Source of the DNA: Roseovarius sp. UBA6167
Lineage (GTDB): Bacteria > Pseudomonadota > Alphaproteobacteria > Rhodobacterales > Rhodobacteraceae
Reading direction: 5' to 3'
NCBI GenBank assembly: GCA_002428225.1
Contig: DIUD01000011.1
Location: 1-57,428 of the forward strand
DNA: 57,428 bases
Both the position numbers and the translations under genes were made by a program. This document shows positions 7,706 through 16,032 of the stretch, piece by piece (position 1 is the first letter of the stretch; the number at the start of each line of letters is the position of its first letter). The notes below the pieces were generated by a model. It made no database searches. It was not told where the DNA came from and was given only the letters and a program-made list of their open reading frames with translations.

Positions 7706-7921
7706 TTACGGTCCAGGCTCAGCAGGAGCGGCGGTGCCGGCACCGACGTAATCAGTCGTTCCCAGATCGGCGGCGATCTTGTCCCCGAGGCCGGTCACAC
7801 CGCCGCTGACGGCGCTGATCGCGGCGATGCCGAGGCCCACGATGGCGGCGGTCAGCACGACCCAGTCAACCGTAACGGCGCCGTCTTCGTCATTCAGGAA
7901 GTTGTAAAAAAAGGTATTCAT
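7706..7921 (-). CDS. flp: Flp-type pilin (type IVb)
   Basis: A 71-residue prepilin. The short leader ends 'NDEDG', and cleavage would expose 'AVTVDWVVLTAAIVGLGIAA', a hydrophobic polymerisation helix. Position +5/+6 after the cleaved glycine is D-W instead of the usual E-Y of Flp pilins. The tail is Gly/Ala/Pro-rich. It leads the operon cpaB-cpaC-ompA. The tad prepilin peptidase (TadV/CpaA) is not in the window. Confidence 0.85.
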   Translation of the reverse strand: MNTFFYNFLNDEDGAVTVDWVVLTAAIVGLGIAAISAVSGGVTGLGDKIAADLGTTDYVGAGTAAPAEPGP

Positions 7922-8229
7922 CTTGGTCCCTCCAAAGGATCAGTCGCTCCGATGTCACATCCATCACGGTTTGGACCCTCCAGTTTCATGGCCCGTTACC
8001 GTCGTGGTGTGGCCCATATGACCGTCGAATTCAGGCGAGATTTTGGCAGCTTTGGAACGATTTATGTATTCCGGCATGTTTTTCGGGATATCTGGCAGGT
8101 GGCTGAACAATACAAAAGACGACGCGGGTAACGATCCCCGTGCGATGAACGGCCGCGCCATCGCCCGTGCCCTTTCTGGCGCAGCGCCTGAATGACGACG
8201 ACGCAAAGGCAGAAAAACAAGAGGCAAAG
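7922..8229. other. Intergenic region before flp (minus strand)
   Basis: This stretch should hold the flp promoter on the minus strand. GGAGGGAC just before the flp start is a good ribosome site. I see no clear -35/-10 pair and no coding frame worth calling. Confidence 0.4.
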
Positions 8230-8267
8230 ACAAACCGGCCCACCCCCTCGCCATGAGGGGGTGGGCC
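8230..8267 (-). terminator. Intrinsic terminator of ethylmalonyl-CoA mutase gene
   Basis: A perfect 13-bp stem, GGCCCACCCCCTC (8237-8249) with GAGGGGGTGGGCC (8255-8267), loop GCCAT. In the minus direction it is followed by GGTTTGTCTTTG. It lies 24 bases past the ecm stop. Confidence 0.8.
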
Positions 8268-8290
8268 GACGGCGCCGCGAAAGGAGGGGT

Positions 8291-10303
8291 TTACTGTGCC
8301 GCGACCGCCTGCGGATCGACAAGCGCGACAATGTCCACCATGATGGTGTTCAACTCGAAATCCTTGGGCGTATAGACCCGCGCCACGCCCATCTCGCGCA
8401 TCCGGCGCGCGTCTTCCTCGGGGATGATGCCGCCGACGATCACCGGCACATGCCCGAGACCGGCGGCACGCATCCGCTCCAGCAGGTCCTCGACCAGCGG
8501 CATGTGCGACCCCGACAGGATCGACAGGCCCACCACATGCGCCTCGTCTTCCAGCGCGGCGGCAACAATCTGTTCGGGCGTGAGGCGGATGCCCTCATAG
8601 CGGATGTCCATGCCGCAATCGCGCGCGCGGCAGGCGATCTGTTCGGCCCCGTTGGAGTGCCCGTCGAGCCCCGGCTTGCCGACAAGGAACTTGAGCCGCC
8701 GGCCGAGGCGGCCCGAGACGGCATCGACGGCGGCGCGCAGATCCTCAAGCCCCTCGGTGCGGTTCGACGGGCTGGCCGAAACGCCGGTCGGGCCGCGATA
8801 TTCGCCATGCACGCTGCGCATCTCGGCGGACCATTCGCCGGTGGTCACGCCCGCGCGCGCGCAGGCGATAGACGCAGGCATGATGTTGCGCCCCTCGTTT
8901 GCTGCGGCGCGCAGATCGGCAAGCGCGGCGCTGACGGCGGCGGCGTCGCGTTCCTTGCGCCACAGGTTCAGCCGCGCGATCTGTTCGGCCTCGACCGCGG
9001 GGTCCACCACCAGAATGCCGCCATCCCCGGTCTGCAGCGGCGATGGCTCGCCCTCCTGCCAACGGTTGACGCCGACGACGACCGTTTCGCCGGCCTCGAT
9101 CCGGCGCAGCCGCTCGGAATTGCTCTCGACCAGCCGCGATTTCATGTAGTCGATCGCGGCCACCGCGCCGCCCATACCCTCGATATTGGCCAGTTCATGC
9201 CGCGCGTCGTCCCTGAGCGCCGCCACCTTGGCATCCACCGCCGGGTTGCCGTCGAAGAGGTCGTCGAATTCCAGCAGATCCGTCTCGTAGGCGAGGATCT
9301 GCTGCATCCGCATCGACCATTGCTGATCCCAGGGGCGCGGCAGGCCAAGCGCCTCGTTCCAGGCGGGCAGTTGCACGGCCCGCGCGCGCGCGCGCTTCGA
9401 GAGCGTGACGGCCAGCATTTCGATGAGGATGCGATAGACGTTGTTCTCGGGCTGCTGCTCGGTCAGGCCCAGGGAATTGACCTGCACACCATAGCGAAAG
9501 CGGCGGAACTTGGGATCCTCGACCCCGTAACGCCCTTGCAGGATCTCGTCCCACAGATCGACAAAGGCGCGCATCTTGCACATTTCGGTCACGAACCGGA
9601 TGCCCGCGTTGACGAAAAAGGAAATCCGCGCCGCCAGCCCCGGAAAATCCTCGGCCGCCACGCGCGGTTGCAACTCGTCGAGCACGGCGATGGCGGTGGC
9701 GAGGGCAAAGGCAAGTTCCTGCTCGGGCGTCGCGCCGGCCTCCTGCAAGTGATAGGAGCAGACGTTCATCGGGTTCCATTTCGGCACGTTCCGATAGCAG
9801 TATTCGGCCACGTCGCCGATCATTTTCAGGCTCGGCTCGGGCGGGCAGATATAGGTTCCGCGTGAGAGATATTCCTTGATGAGGTCGTTCTGCACCGTGC
9901 CTTGCAGCGCGCGCACATCGGCGCCCTGCTCCTCGGCCACGGCGATATAGAGCGCAAGCAGCCAGGGCGCGGTGGCGTTGATCGTCATCGAGGTGTTCAT
10001 CTGGTCGAGCGGGATCGCGTCGAAAAGCGTGCGCATGTCGCCCAGATGGCACACGGGCACGCCGACCTTGCCCACCTCGCCGCGCGCCAGGACATGATCG
10101 CTGTCATAGCCGGTCTGCGTGGGCAGATCGAAGGCAACCGAGAGGCCGGTCTGCCCGCGCGCGAGATTGGCGCGATAGAGCGCGTTCGATTTCTCGGCGG
10201 TCGAATGGCCAGCATAGGTGCGGATGAGCCAGGGACGATCGGCCTTGTGATCGGACTTGCCGTCCTGCTTGTCCTTCGGGCGGTCTTGCTGCGTCTGCGA
10301 CAT
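8291..10303 (-). CDS. ecm: Ethylmalonyl-CoA mutase
   Basis: A 670-residue adenosylcobalamin-dependent mutase. It converts (2R)-ethylmalonyl-CoA to (2S)-methylsuccinyl-CoA in the ethylmalonyl-CoA pathway for acetate and C2 assimilation. The N-terminal barrel carries 'GLSVAFDLPTQTGYDSDH' and 'NTSMTINATAPWLLALYI'. The C-terminal B12 domain has the cobalt-ligand motif 'KPGLDGHSNGAEQ' and the later G-G 'VIVGGIIPEED'. Its length and the 'NNVYRILIEMLAVTLSKRAR' and 'LGLPRPWDQQWSMRMQQILA' stretches fit Ecm/MeaA better than the larger methylmalonyl-CoA mutase. GAGG precedes ATG 10303. No other pathway gene is adjacent. Confidence 0.88.
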   Translation of the reverse strand: MSQTQQDRPKDKQDGKSDHKADRPWLIRTYAGHSTAEKSNALYRANLARGQTGLSVAFDLPTQTGYDSDHVLARGEVGKVGVPVCHLGDMRTLFDAIPLDQMNTSMTINATAPWLLALYIAVAEEQGADVRALQGTVQNDLIKEYLSRGTYICPPEPSLKMIGDVAEYCYRNVPKWNPMNVCSYHLQEAGATPEQELAFALATAIAVLDELQPRVAAEDFPGLAARISFFVNAGIRFVTEMCKMRAFVDLWDEILQGRYGVEDPKFRRFRYGVQVNSLGLTEQQPENNVYRILIEMLAVTLSKRARARAVQLPAWNEALGLPRPWDQQWSMRMQQILAYETDLLEFDDLFDGNPAVDAKVAALRDDARHELANIEGMGGAVAAIDYMKSRLVESNSERLRRIEAGETVVVGVNRWQEGEPSPLQTGDGGILVVDPAVEAEQIARLNLWRKERDAAAVSAALADLRAAANEGRNIMPASIACARAGVTTGEWSAEMRSVHGEYRGPTGVSASPSNRTEGLEDLRAAVDAVSGRLGRRLKFLVGKPGLDGHSNGAEQIACRARDCGMDIRYEGIRLTPEQIVAAALEDEAHVVGLSILSGSHMPLVEDLLERMRAAGLGHVPVIVGGIIPEEDARRMREMGVARVYTPKDFELNTIMVDIVALVDPQAVAAQ

Positions 10304-10449
10304 CGGGCGGCCTCGTGAATCGGTTGCGCAATTTTCTTACGTTCACGATAGCCTACAGGCAACAAACCTGCACTGTCAATTCGCTGCATTGCGGCAAGGC
10401 CGACCAATGAGGGGAAAAGTGACCGTCCGGGTCGGGATGCTTTCAAGGA

Positions 10450-11742
10450 TCACGCCAGCGTGCCCTCTGCCGTCAGCCGCGTCCTGCCCCCAAGCCAGGG
10501 GGAGAGCGCCTCGGGCAGCCGCACCGATCCGTCGGCCTGCTGCCCGTTCTCCAGGACCGCAATCAGCGTGCGCCCGACCGCGAGGCCCGAGCCGTTGAGC
10601 GTGTGGACGAATTCGGGCTTGCCGCCGGACGCGGGGCGGAAGCGGGCGTTCATCCGTCGCGCCTGGAAATCGCCGCAGACCGAGACCGAGGAAATTTCCC
10701 GATAGGTATTCTGCCCCGGCAGCCAGACCTCGATGTCATGGGTGCGCTGCGCGCCAAAGCCCATGTCGCCGGCGCACAGCACGACGGTGCGATAGGGCAG
10801 GCCGAGCCGTTCGAGGATGCCCTCGGCGCAGGCGGTCATGCGGTCAAGCTCGGCGCGGCTGTGATCGGGATGGGTGATCGAGACCATCTCGACCTTTTCG
10901 AACTGGTGCTGGCGCAGCATCCCGGCGGTGTCGCGGCCCGCCGATCCGGCCTCGGAGCGAAAGCACTGGGTATGGGCCACCATGCGGCGCGGCAGGCTCG
11001 ATTCCGCGACCGTCTCGCCGTGGACGAGGTTGGTAAGTGTGACCTCTGCCGTGGGCACCAGCCACCAGCCATTGGTGGTCTCGTAGCTGTCCTCGCCGAA
11101 TTTGGGCAGCTGGCCCGTGCCCAGCATCATCTCGGGGCGCACCAGAACCGGCGTCCAGGTCTCGGTCAGGCCGTTCTCGGTGACATGGGTGTCGAGCATG
11201 AATTGCGCCAGCGCCCGGTGGATCCGCGCGACCGCGCCCGAAAGCACGACAAAACGCGCGCCGGACAGTTTAGCGGCGGCCTCGAAATCCATGCCCCGCG
11301 TGACGGCCGGAATCTCGTAATGCTCTTTCGGTTGGAAATCGAACGTGGAGGGCGTGCCCCAGCGCCGCAATTCCACATTGTCCGCCTCGTCCGAGCCGTC
11401 GGGAATATCGTCATGGGGCAGGTTGGGGATGGCCATGAGCATGTCGGTGAGCCGTGTATCGAGATCGCGCGCCTCGGCCTGCATGGCGGCCACTTCGGCC
11501 TTCTTCTCGGCCACCAGCGCGCGCAGGCGTTCAAACCCGGCCTCGTCGCCGCGCGCCTTGGCGGCGCCCACGTCCTTGCTGGCGCGGTTCTGCTCGGCCT
11601 GCGCGTTCTCGGCGGCATGGATGCGCGCGCGCCGCGCCTCGTCAAGCGCGAGGATCCCGTCCGAGACCGGCGAGAGGCCGCGCCGGGCGAGGGCGGCGTC
11701 GAAGGCGGCGGCATTGTCGCGGATCGCGCGGATGTCGTGCAT
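10450..11742 (-). CDS. serS: Serine--tRNA ligase
   Basis: A 430-residue class II synthetase that charges tRNA-Ser (and tRNA-Sec where present). The N-terminal long coiled-coil arm (about 25-105) binds the tRNA long variable arm. The catalytic core shows motif 2 'AHTQCFRSEAGSAGRDTAGM' with 'LRQHQFEKVEM', and motif 3 'NGSGLAVGRTLIAVLEN'. ATG 11742 has GAGGA 8 bases upstream; the longer frame overlaps the yajC promoter region. It is divergent from yajC-secDF. Confidence 0.95.
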   Translation of the reverse strand: MHDIRAIRDNAAAFDAALARRGLSPVSDGILALDEARRARIHAAENAQAEQNRASKDVGAAKARGDEAGFERLRALVAEKKAEVAAMQAEARDLDTRLTDMLMAIPNLPHDDIPDGSDEADNVELRRWGTPSTFDFQPKEHYEIPAVTRGMDFEAAAKLSGARFVVLSGAVARIHRALAQFMLDTHVTENGLTETWTPVLVRPEMMLGTGQLPKFGEDSYETTNGWWLVPTAEVTLTNLVHGETVAESSLPRRMVAHTQCFRSEAGSAGRDTAGMLRQHQFEKVEMVSITHPDHSRAELDRMTACAEGILERLGLPYRTVVLCAGDMGFGAQRTHDIEVWLPGQNTYREISSVSVCGDFQARRMNARFRPASGGKPEFVHTLNGSGLAVGRTLIAVLENGQQADGSVRLPEALSPWLGGRTRLTAEGTLA

Positions 11743-11835
11743 GGGGATTTTCCTCGGCTCGGATGACTCGTCTCGCGGCGTGATAGACCAGATTTCGAGG
11801 CATGGACAGGCCGCGCAACCGCGCCCTTTCGTGCC

Positions 11836-11864
11836 TTGCAAAACCCCGGTCGCGCCCCTAGGTT
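11836..11864 (+). promoter_or_regulatory. Promoter of yajC-secDF operon
   Basis: TTGCAA at 11836-11841 and TAGGTT at 11859-11864 with a 17-base spacer. Start expected near 11871, about 44 bases before yajC. Confidence 0.45.
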
Positions 11865-11914
11865 CGCGCCAATTCGCGGGGGATGTCCCGCAGCATCAAG
11901 AAGGACGCGACCCG

Positions 11915-12196
11915 ATGGAAGCCTATGGCCAGTTCATTCCCCTCATTCTGATCTTCGCGATCATGTATCTGCTGCTCATCCGTCCGCAGCAAAAGAAGAT
12001 GAAGGAGCACAAGGCCATGGTCGCGGCGCTGCGCCGGGGCGATCAGGTCATCACGCAGGGCGGCCTTATCGGCAAGGTCTCGAAGGTCAAGGATGACGGC
12101 GAGGTCGAGGTAGAGCTGGCCGAGGGCATCAAGGTGCGTGTCGTGCGCCAGACCATTGCGCAGGTAATCTCCAAAACCGAGCCTGCCGAAGGCTGA
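11915..12196 (+). CDS. yajC: Sec translocase accessory protein YajC
   Basis: A 93-residue inner-membrane protein with one N-terminal helix ('FIPLILIFAIMYLLLIRPQQ') and a cytoplasmic beta domain ('RRGDQVITQGGLIGKVSKV'). It associates with SecDF and SecYEG during export. AAGGA at 11901-11905 supports ATG 11915. It is first in the operon yajC-secDF-Mth938, 34 bases before secDF. Confidence 0.95.
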   Translation: MEAYGQFIPLILIFAIMYLLLIRPQQKKMKEHKAMVAALRRGDQVITQGGLIGKVSKVKDDGEVEVELAEGIKVRVVRQTIAQVISKTEPAEG

Positions 12197-12230
12197 GCCG
12201 CGCGCGACCCTGTTTGGAAAAGGCCCGATC

Positions 12231-14864
12231 ATGCTGCAAATCGACCTGTGGAAACGTGTGACGATCTGGGCGGTTGTGGCGCTCGGGCTGCTTCTGGCGC
12301 TGCCCAACGGGTTCTATACCAGGGTCGAGCGGCATAACGACGCGCGCGCGCAGGTCGAGATGGGGGCCGATCCGGCAGCGTTGGCCGACGATCTGGCACT
12401 CTGGCCGGACTGGCTGCCCTCCGGCCTTGTCAATCTCGGGCTGGATCTGCGCGGCGGCGCGCATCTTCTGGCCGAGGTCAGGGTGGCCGATGTCTATCAG
12501 GCGCGGCTCGAGGGGATGTGGCCCGAGGTGCGCGACCTGCTGCGCGAGGAACGCGATCGCGTCGGGGCGATCCGGCTCCAGCCGTCCGAAGGGCCCGAAC
12601 TCCGGGTGCGGCTGGTAGAGCGGCCCGAGATGGCAGGCGAGGCGGCGGCTCTGGTGCGCGGGCTGGCCCGGCCTGTCACCACGCTCACCGGGGTGGGCGC
12701 GAGCGATATCGACGTGACCACGCAAGGCGCCGACATCATCGTGCGGCTGAGCGAGGCCGAGCAGCGCGCCACCGACGAGCGCACGGTGCGCCAGTCGCTG
12801 GAAATCATCCGGCGGCGCGTTGACGAGGTGGGTACGCGCGAGCCGACGATCATGCGGCAGGGGGCGGATCGCATTCTCATCCAGGTGCCGGGCATCGGCT
12901 CGGCGGCGGAGTTGAAGGATCTGATCGGCACCACAGCGCAGCTTACCTTTCAGCCGGTGGTGAGCCGCAGCGGCAACCCGAACGAAAGCCCCGGACCCGG
13001 CAACGAGATCCTGCCCTCGATCGACGAGTCGGGGGTTTATTACATCCTCGAACGCGCGCCGGTGGTGACCGGCGAGGAGCTTGTCGATGCGCAGCCAGAT
13101 TTCGACCAGAACGGACGGCCGGCGGTGTCGTTCCGGTTCAACCCGACCGGCGCGCGCAAGTTCGGCGATTTCACGGCGCATAATATCGGCAACCCCTTCG
13201 CGATCGTGCTCGACGGCGAGGTGATCTCGGCGCCTGTCATCCAGAGCCATATTCCGGGCGGCTCGGGCATTATCACCGGCAATTTCACCATCGAGGACAG
13301 CACGCAACTGGCGGTTCTGTTGCGGGCGGGCGCGCTGCCTGCGGGGCTCGAATTCCTCGAAGAACGCACCATCGGGCCGGAACTGGGCGCCGACAGCATC
13401 GCGGCGGGCAAGGTTGCCAGTGTCGTAGCCTTTGCGCTGGTGCTGGTCTACATGGTCCTGAGCTATGGCCTCTTTGGCATTTTTGCGAATATCGCGCTGA
13501 TTATAAATGTCGGGCTGATCTTCGGCCTGCTGAGCCTTGTCGGCGCGACGCTGACGTTGCCGGGGATCGCGGGGATCGTGCTGACCATCGGAATGGCGGT
13601 GGACGCCAACGTGCTGGTCTTCGAGCGCATCAAGGAAGAGATGAAGACGGCCAAGGGCGCGGCGCGCGCCATCGAGTTGGGCTATGAAAAGGCGCTGAGC
13701 GCCATCGTGGACGCCAATTTCACCACCTTCATCACCGCGCTCATCCTCTATGCGATGGGCTCGGGGCCGGTGCGCGGCTTTGCCATCACGCTTGGCCTCG
13801 GGATCCTTACCTCGGTCTTTACCGCGCTCTTCGTGACCCGGCTGATCGCGATCATCTGGTTCGAGCGCAAGCGGCCCAAGACGGTGTTGCAAGGGCGCGC
13901 GCTGAAGCTGGTGCCGGCGGAAACCTCGATCGACTTTTTCAGCCGGTGGAAGCTGTGGCTGGGGATCTCGGGGGTGATGATCCTTGTGGCGCTTGGCTCT
14001 TTCGCCGTGCAGGGGCTGAATTTCGGCATTGATTTCAAGGGCGGCACCACGATCCGCACCCAGAGCGCGCAACCGGTTGACATTGGCCAGTATCGCGCGG
14101 CCATCGGCGGTCTGGGGCTGGGCGATATCAGCATCGCCGAGGTGTTCGATCCGACCTTCGGGCCGGAGGAAAACGTGGCCATGGTGCGCATCCAGGCGCA
14201 GGACGAGGAAGAGAGCGTGTCGCCCGAGACCATCCTTCAGGTCGAGGCGGCGCTCAAACAGGCGGTGCCGGATATCCAGTTCACCTCCGTGGAGAGCGTC
14301 GGGCCCAAGGTCTCGGGCGAGCTGATCACGGCGGCGGTGATCGCCGTTGTCCTCGCCATCGGGGCGGTGCTGTTCTACATCTGGCTGCGGTTCGAGTGGC
14401 AGTTCGCCGTGGGCGCGGTCATAGCACTCGTGCATGACGTGGCTCTGACCATCGGGGTGTTTTCCGAATTGCAGATCCAGTTCGATCTGGCGATCATCGC
14501 GGCGCTTCTGACCATTGTCGGCTATTCGCTCAACGATACCGTGGTGGTGTTCGACCGCGTCCGCGAGAACCTGCGGAAATACAAGCAGAAATCGCTGCGC
14601 GAGGTGCTCAACATCTCGATCAACGAGACGCTGAGCCGCACGATGATGACGTCGGTCACGACGCTTCTGGCGCTGGTCTCGCTCTATGTGCTGGGCGGCG
14701 ACGTGATCCGGGGCTTTGTTTTTGCGATGATCTGGGGCGTGGTGGTGGGCACCTATTCGTCGATCTTCGTGGCATCGACCATCCTGATGTGGCTGGGCGT
14801 CAAGCGCGACTGGTCGAAACCGGACGCCAATGCCGGGACGCAATTCGCCAATATAGATGCCTGA
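12231..14864 (+). CDS. secDF: Fused protein translocase SecDF
   Basis: An 877-residue natural fusion of SecD and SecF. These RND-type proteins use proton flow to pull exported proteins out of SecYEG. The SecD half (1-~545) has the signature 'GLDLRGGAHLLAEV', periplasmic P1 domains, and six C-terminal helices with 'TIGMAVDANVLVFERIKEEM'. The SecF half begins near 559 with 'LNFGIDFKGGTTIRTQSAQP' and has 'VGYSLNDTVVVFDRVRENLR', both carrying the conserved proton-relay aspartates. There is no stop or frameshift at the junction, so the fusion is genuine. Confidence 0.95.
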   Translation: MLQIDLWKRVTIWAVVALGLLLALPNGFYTRVERHNDARAQVEMGADPAALADDLALWPDWLPSGLVNLGLDLRGGAHLLAEVRVADVYQARLEGMWPEVRDLLREERDRVGAIRLQPSEGPELRVRLVERPEMAGEAAALVRGLARPVTTLTGVGASDIDVTTQGADIIVRLSEAEQRATDERTVRQSLEIIRRRVDEVGTREPTIMRQGADRILIQVPGIGSAAELKDLIGTTAQLTFQPVVSRSGNPNESPGPGNEILPSIDESGVYYILERAPVVTGEELVDAQPDFDQNGRPAVSFRFNPTGARKFGDFTAHNIGNPFAIVLDGEVISAPVIQSHIPGGSGIITGNFTIEDSTQLAVLLRAGALPAGLEFLEERTIGPELGADSIAAGKVASVVAFALVLVYMVLSYGLFGIFANIALIINVGLIFGLLSLVGATLTLPGIAGIVLTIGMAVDANVLVFERIKEEMKTAKGAARAIELGYEKALSAIVDANFTTFITALILYAMGSGPVRGFAITLGLGILTSVFTALFVTRLIAIIWFERKRPKTVLQGRALKLVPAETSIDFFSRWKLWLGISGVMILVALGSFAVQGLNFGIDFKGGTTIRTQSAQPVDIGQYRAAIGGLGLGDISIAEVFDPTFGPEENVAMVRIQAQDEEESVSPETILQVEAALKQAVPDIQFTSVESVGPKVSGELITAAVIAVVLAIGAVLFYIWLRFEWQFAVGAVIALVHDVALTIGVFSELQIQFDLAIIAALLTIVGYSLNDTVVVFDRVRENLRKYKQKSLREVLNISINETLSRTMMTSVTTLLALVSLYVLGGDVIRGFVFAMIWGVVVGTYSSIFVASTILMWLGVKRDWSKPDANAGTQFANIDA

Positions 14865-14867
14865 GCC

Positions 14868-15221
14868 ATGCGCCTGACCGAGATCACATTCGCCGGCGCG
14901 ACGCCGGTCGAGGGCTACGGACCGGGGTTTTTCCGCGTCGGCGGGGGCGTGATCGAGGGGGCGATGCTGGTGACAGCAGCGGCGGCGCGGTCCTGGGCGG
15001 GCCTCGACGATCCCGCGCCGCTGCTGGCGCTTGCCGGCGAGGTGGACGTGATCCTTGTCGGCACCGGAGCGGAGATGACGCATCTGCCGCCCGCCCTGCG
15101 ATCCGCGCTGGAGGAGGCGGGTATCGGCATCGAGCCGATGAACACGCCGGCCGCCTGCCGCACCTATAACGTGCTGTTATCCGAGGCCCGCCGCGTCGCG
15201 CTCGCCGCGCTCCCGGTCTGA
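14868..15221 (+). CDS. Mth938-like (DUF498/NDUFAF3-type) protein
   Basis: A 117-residue Mth938-like fold protein, family name only. The family shows a conserved 'I-x-x-x-x-x-x-G-Y-G-P-G-F-F' start ('VEGYGPGFFRVGG') and 'DVILVGTGAEM', then 'GIGIEPMNTPAACRTYNVLL'. The mitochondrial homologue NDUFAF3 helps complex I assembly, and bacterial copies commonly sit beside secDF as here. It starts 3 bases after the secDF stop, so it is translated from the same message. A bacterial role is not established. Confidence 0.8.
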   Translation: MRLTEITFAGATPVEGYGPGFFRVGGGVIEGAMLVTAAAARSWAGLDDPAPLLALAGEVDVILVGTGAEMTHLPPALRSALEEAGIGIEPMNTPAACRTYNVLLSEARRVALAALPV

Positions 15222-15324
15222 GGTCTGGCGCTTTCCTCCGGTGTCAGGGACGTCGTCTGCGGCTCTGCTCTCCGACCAGTTCCCAAGTGGCCGGCCAGCT
15301 GACCGGAGGCGGCCCGCCGGCGGG

Positions 15325-16032
15325 TCAGATTCCCAGATAGGACCGGCGCACATGATCGTCGTTGACCAGGGCGGCGGAGGCCCCGGCCAGGGCGATCCCC
15401 CCGTTCTCCAGAACATAGGCGCGCCTGGCGAAGTCGAGCGCCATGTAAACGTCCTGTTCCACAAGAAGGATGGTCAGGCCGGTGCGGCGAAGCCCGTCGA
15501 GGGCCTCGTACATCTGCTCGACCACCAGCGGGGCGAGGCCGAGAGACGGCTCGTCGAGCATGATCATGCTGGGCCGGGCCATGAGGGCGCGCCCGATCGC
15601 CAGCATCTGCTGCTGACCGCCAGAGAGTCCCCCGGCAAGGTCGCGCGCCTTCTGGCCCAGCATCGGAAACAGGTCATAGACCTCGGCAAGCGCATCCTTG
15701 CGGTTGGTGCCGGCGGGTGCTGCGCTCGCGCCGACTACGAGGTTCTGCTCGACCGTGAGCCGCCCGAAGACATGGCGTGCCTCGGGCACATGAACGAGGC
15801 CGAGGCGCGGAATCTCGCTGGAAGTCAGGCTACCGATCTCGCTGCCCTCGTAGCGTATCGTGCCCGAACGCGCGGCGACCATGCCCGAGATCGTCCGCAA
15901 CAGGGTGGACTTGCCCGCGCCGTTCGGTCCGATCACTGCCACCACCTCGCCCTCGGCTATCTCGATGCTGACGCCGTGGAGGACGTCAACCACCCCGTAA
16001 CCCGAGACGAGAGCCTCAATCGACAGCTTCAT
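15325..16032 (-). CDS. Branched-chain-type ABC transporter ATPase (LivF)
   Basis: A 235-residue ATP-binding subunit. Walker A 'GPNGAGKST' at about 35-43, signature 'LSGGQQQMLAIGRAL', Walker B 'MIMLDEPSLGLAP', switch His region 'LLVEQD'. It belongs to the HAAT/LIV family that takes up branched amino acids, but also many carboxylic and aromatic acids. It is the last gene of an operon in which every junction from livH down overlaps by 4 bases. The acyl-CoA dehydrogenase gene between the transporter genes suggests the substrate is a carboxylic acid activated to a CoA ester, not an amino acid for biosynthesis. Confidence 0.9.
   Translation of the reverse strand: MKLSIEALVSGYGVVDVLHGVSIEIAEGEVVAVIGPNGAGKSTLLRTISGMVAARSGTIRYEGSEIGSLTSSEIPRLGLVHVPEARHVFGRLTVEQNLVVGASAAPAGTNRKDALAEVYDLFPMLGQKARDLAGGLSGGQQQMLAIGRALMARPSMIMLDEPSLGLAPLVVEQMYEALDGLRRTGLTILLVEQDVYMALDFARRAYVLENGGIALAGASAALVNDDHVRRSYLGI

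Noticed and set aside
8062..8331. Minus-strand ORFs (70-96 residues) upstream of flp
   Set aside because: They cross the ecm terminator stem, are Arg/Ser-rich and have no homology I can recognise.
9380..9405. GC dinucleotide run inside ecm
   Set aside because: A short CG-alternating stretch encoding S-K-R-A-R-A-R-A; explained by codon use and conserved protein sequence.
12129..15083. 984-residue minus-strand open frame
   Set aside because: It lies opposite secDF, whose domains are certain. It is rich in Arg/His/Asp with no recognisable motif, typical of an antisense frame in high-GC coding DNA.
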